From contig WXYP01000002.1 of the NCBI GenBank assembly GCA_009901575.1, positions 620,001-684,000 on the forward strand: a stretch of 64,000 nucleotides of DNA, written 5' to 3'. This DNA comes from Flavobacteriaceae bacterium R38. Its GTDB lineage: Bacteria; Bacteroidota; Bacteroidia; Flavobacteriales; Flavobacteriaceae. A program made the translations under genes and the position numbers. This document shows positions 63,113 through 64,000 of this stretch, one piece after another. Within the stretch, counting starts at the first letter, position 1; every line of letters starts with the position of its first letter. The notes under the pieces are model-generated. The model was not told the DNA's origin. It did not search any database and saw only the letters and a list, made by a program, of their open reading frames with translations.

Positions 63113-64000
63113 ATGAAAATATCATATAACTGGCTAAAGCAGTTTATTGAAATAGATTGGGACGCAGAAAAAACTGCAGAGTTACTTACCGATTTAGGTT
63201 TGGAAGTAGAGGGTATTGAAACCTTCGAATCTGTAAAAGGCGGATTAAAAGGTGTGGTAATTGGTCATGTAATATCATGTGAAAAACACGCTAATGCAGA
63301 TAAGCTAAAGCTGACTAAGGTAGATTTAGGGAATGGTGAACCTGTACAAATTGTCTGTGGCGCACCTAATGTTGCTCAAGGACAGAAAGTACCTGTAGCT
63401 ACTATTGGTACAGAGTTATATGATGCGGATGGGAATGTGTGGAAAATTAAAAAAGGAAAAATTCGCGGAGAAGAATCTCACGGAATGATTTGTGCAGAAG
63501 ATGAATTAGGATTAGGTACAAGTCACGATGGAATAATGATCCTGGATGACGCATTAATTCCAGGTACTCCGGCAAGTGAAGTATTTGAAATAGAAAACGA
63601 CCATGTATTTGAAATAGGTCTCACCCCTAACAGAGCAGATGCGATGAGTCATTTTGGAGTAGCAAGAGATTTAAAGGCAGGATTAATTCAGAAAAAAATA
63701 AATACTTCTTTAATTACTCCTTCGTTAAGTAATTTCAAAGTTGATAACAGGACATTAAAGATAGATGTTGAACTAAAAGATAAAGATTTATCGCCTCGAT
63801 ATTGTGGAGTAACTATTTCAGGATTAAAAGTTAAAGATTCTCCTGAATGGCTTCAAAACAGATTGAAAGCAATCGGTTTAAGCCCCATAAATAATGTAGT
63901 GGATGCGACTAATTATGTCTTGCATGAACTCGGTCAGCCTCTACACGCTTTTGATGCTAATAAAATAGAAGGGCAGAAAATTATCGTCAAAACTTTAAAG
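63113..64000 (+). CDS. pheT: Phenylalanine-tRNA ligase beta subunit (partial, runs off right edge)
   Basis: The first 296 residues of PheT are visible. MKISYNWLKQFIEIDWDAE is the usual start. The tRNA-binding (EMAP/OB) domain is at about 40-150 (GVVIGHVISCEKHANADKLKL, IVCGAPNVAQGQKVPVAT, KIRGEESHGMICAEDELGL). The B1/B5-like region follows with FEIGLTPNRADAMSHFGVARDL and the B3 segment RYCGVTISGLKV and NNVVDATNYVLHELGQPLHAFD. The enzyme charges tRNA-Phe as an alpha2-beta2 complex. The rest lies beyond the window. Confidence 0.96.
   Translation, partial: MKISYNWLKQFIEIDWDAEKTAELLTDLGLEVEGIETFESVKGGLKGVVIGHVISCEKHANADKLKLTKVDLGNGEPVQIVCGAPNVAQGQKVPVATIGTELYDADGNVWKIKKGKIRGEESHGMICAEDELGLGTSHDGIMILDDALIPGTPASEVFEIENDHVFEIGLTPNRADAMSHFGVARDLKAGLIQKKINTSLITPSLSNFKVDNRTLKIDVELKDKDLSPRYCGVTISGLKVKDSPEWLQNRLKAIGLSPINNVVDATNYVLHELGQPLHAFDANKIEGQKIIVKTLK

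Overview
The window looks like chromosomal DNA of a marine-type member of the Bacteroidota, most likely family Flavobacteriaceae. The base composition is strongly AT-rich. Several promoters carry the Bacteroidota -7 box TAnnTTTG. The protein set is typical of the group: RhlE-type helicase, DUF2911 protein, ABC permease/M1 aminopeptidase fusion, holA beside an HsdR-N protein, lipoproteins with LxSC lipoboxes, and many short secreted proteins ending in AQ or SQ. I saw no rRNA, tRNA, CRISPR array, insertion sequence or prophage.

Region 1 (1-15171) is a non-ribosomal peptide synthetase (NRPS) gene cluster that runs off the left edge. A minus-strand operon encodes an acyl-CoA-dehydrogenase-like flavoprotein, a stand-alone adenylation enzyme, a stand-alone carrier protein and the start of a condensation-adenylation NRPS. 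The first three look like the proline-to-pyrrole starter set of pyoluteorin and prodiginine pathways (PltE/PltF/PltL type). Divergently, the plus strand encodes a HupE/UreJ-type membrane protein, then C-A(N-terminal part), a free methyltransferase, A(C-terminal part)-PCP-E, C-PCP-TE and an Sfp-type phosphopantetheinyl transferase. One adenylation domain is thus broken across two genes, with a methyltransferase gene exactly where interrupted A domains normally carry a methyltransferase insert. That methyltransferase resembles guanidinoacetate N-methyltransferase but lacks its two acidic substrate residues. The last module has no A domain, and its thioesterase has Cys where the nucleophilic Ser is expected. 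This cluster is the most interesting part of the window.

Region 2 (15248-21990) holds a pseudouridine synthase, two tandem secreted paralogues, a MORN-repeat protein, about 1.5 kb of non-coding DNA with three degenerate copies of a ~105-nt repeat and an orphan terminator, and then a two-gene unit of a PsiD-like phosphatidylserine-decarboxylase-fold enzyme and a BBE-type FAD oxidase.

Region 3 (22004-64000) is mostly ordinary chromosome: SIMPL protein, rhomboid protease, LpxL-type acyltransferase, penicillin acylase, DEAD-box helicase, M28 peptidase, SulP transporter, DoxX, a membrane class III cyclase, holA, a glycosyltransferase, an OmpA lipoprotein, YciO/TsaC, a retropepsin with a triple E-set partner, UvrD/PcrA, an M20 amidohydrolase, a GltB-like flavoprotein, two patatins, M1 peptidases, RecG, an ABC system, a DUF2911 protein, a TlpA-like lipoprotein and the start of pheT. 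Embedded in it is a small Cys-rich peptide with a double-glycine leader (28045-28236) beside a membrane-anchored winged-helix regulator, which looks like an orphan secreted or modified peptide locus.

All assignments come from reading the translations and aligning motifs by eye. No database search was run.
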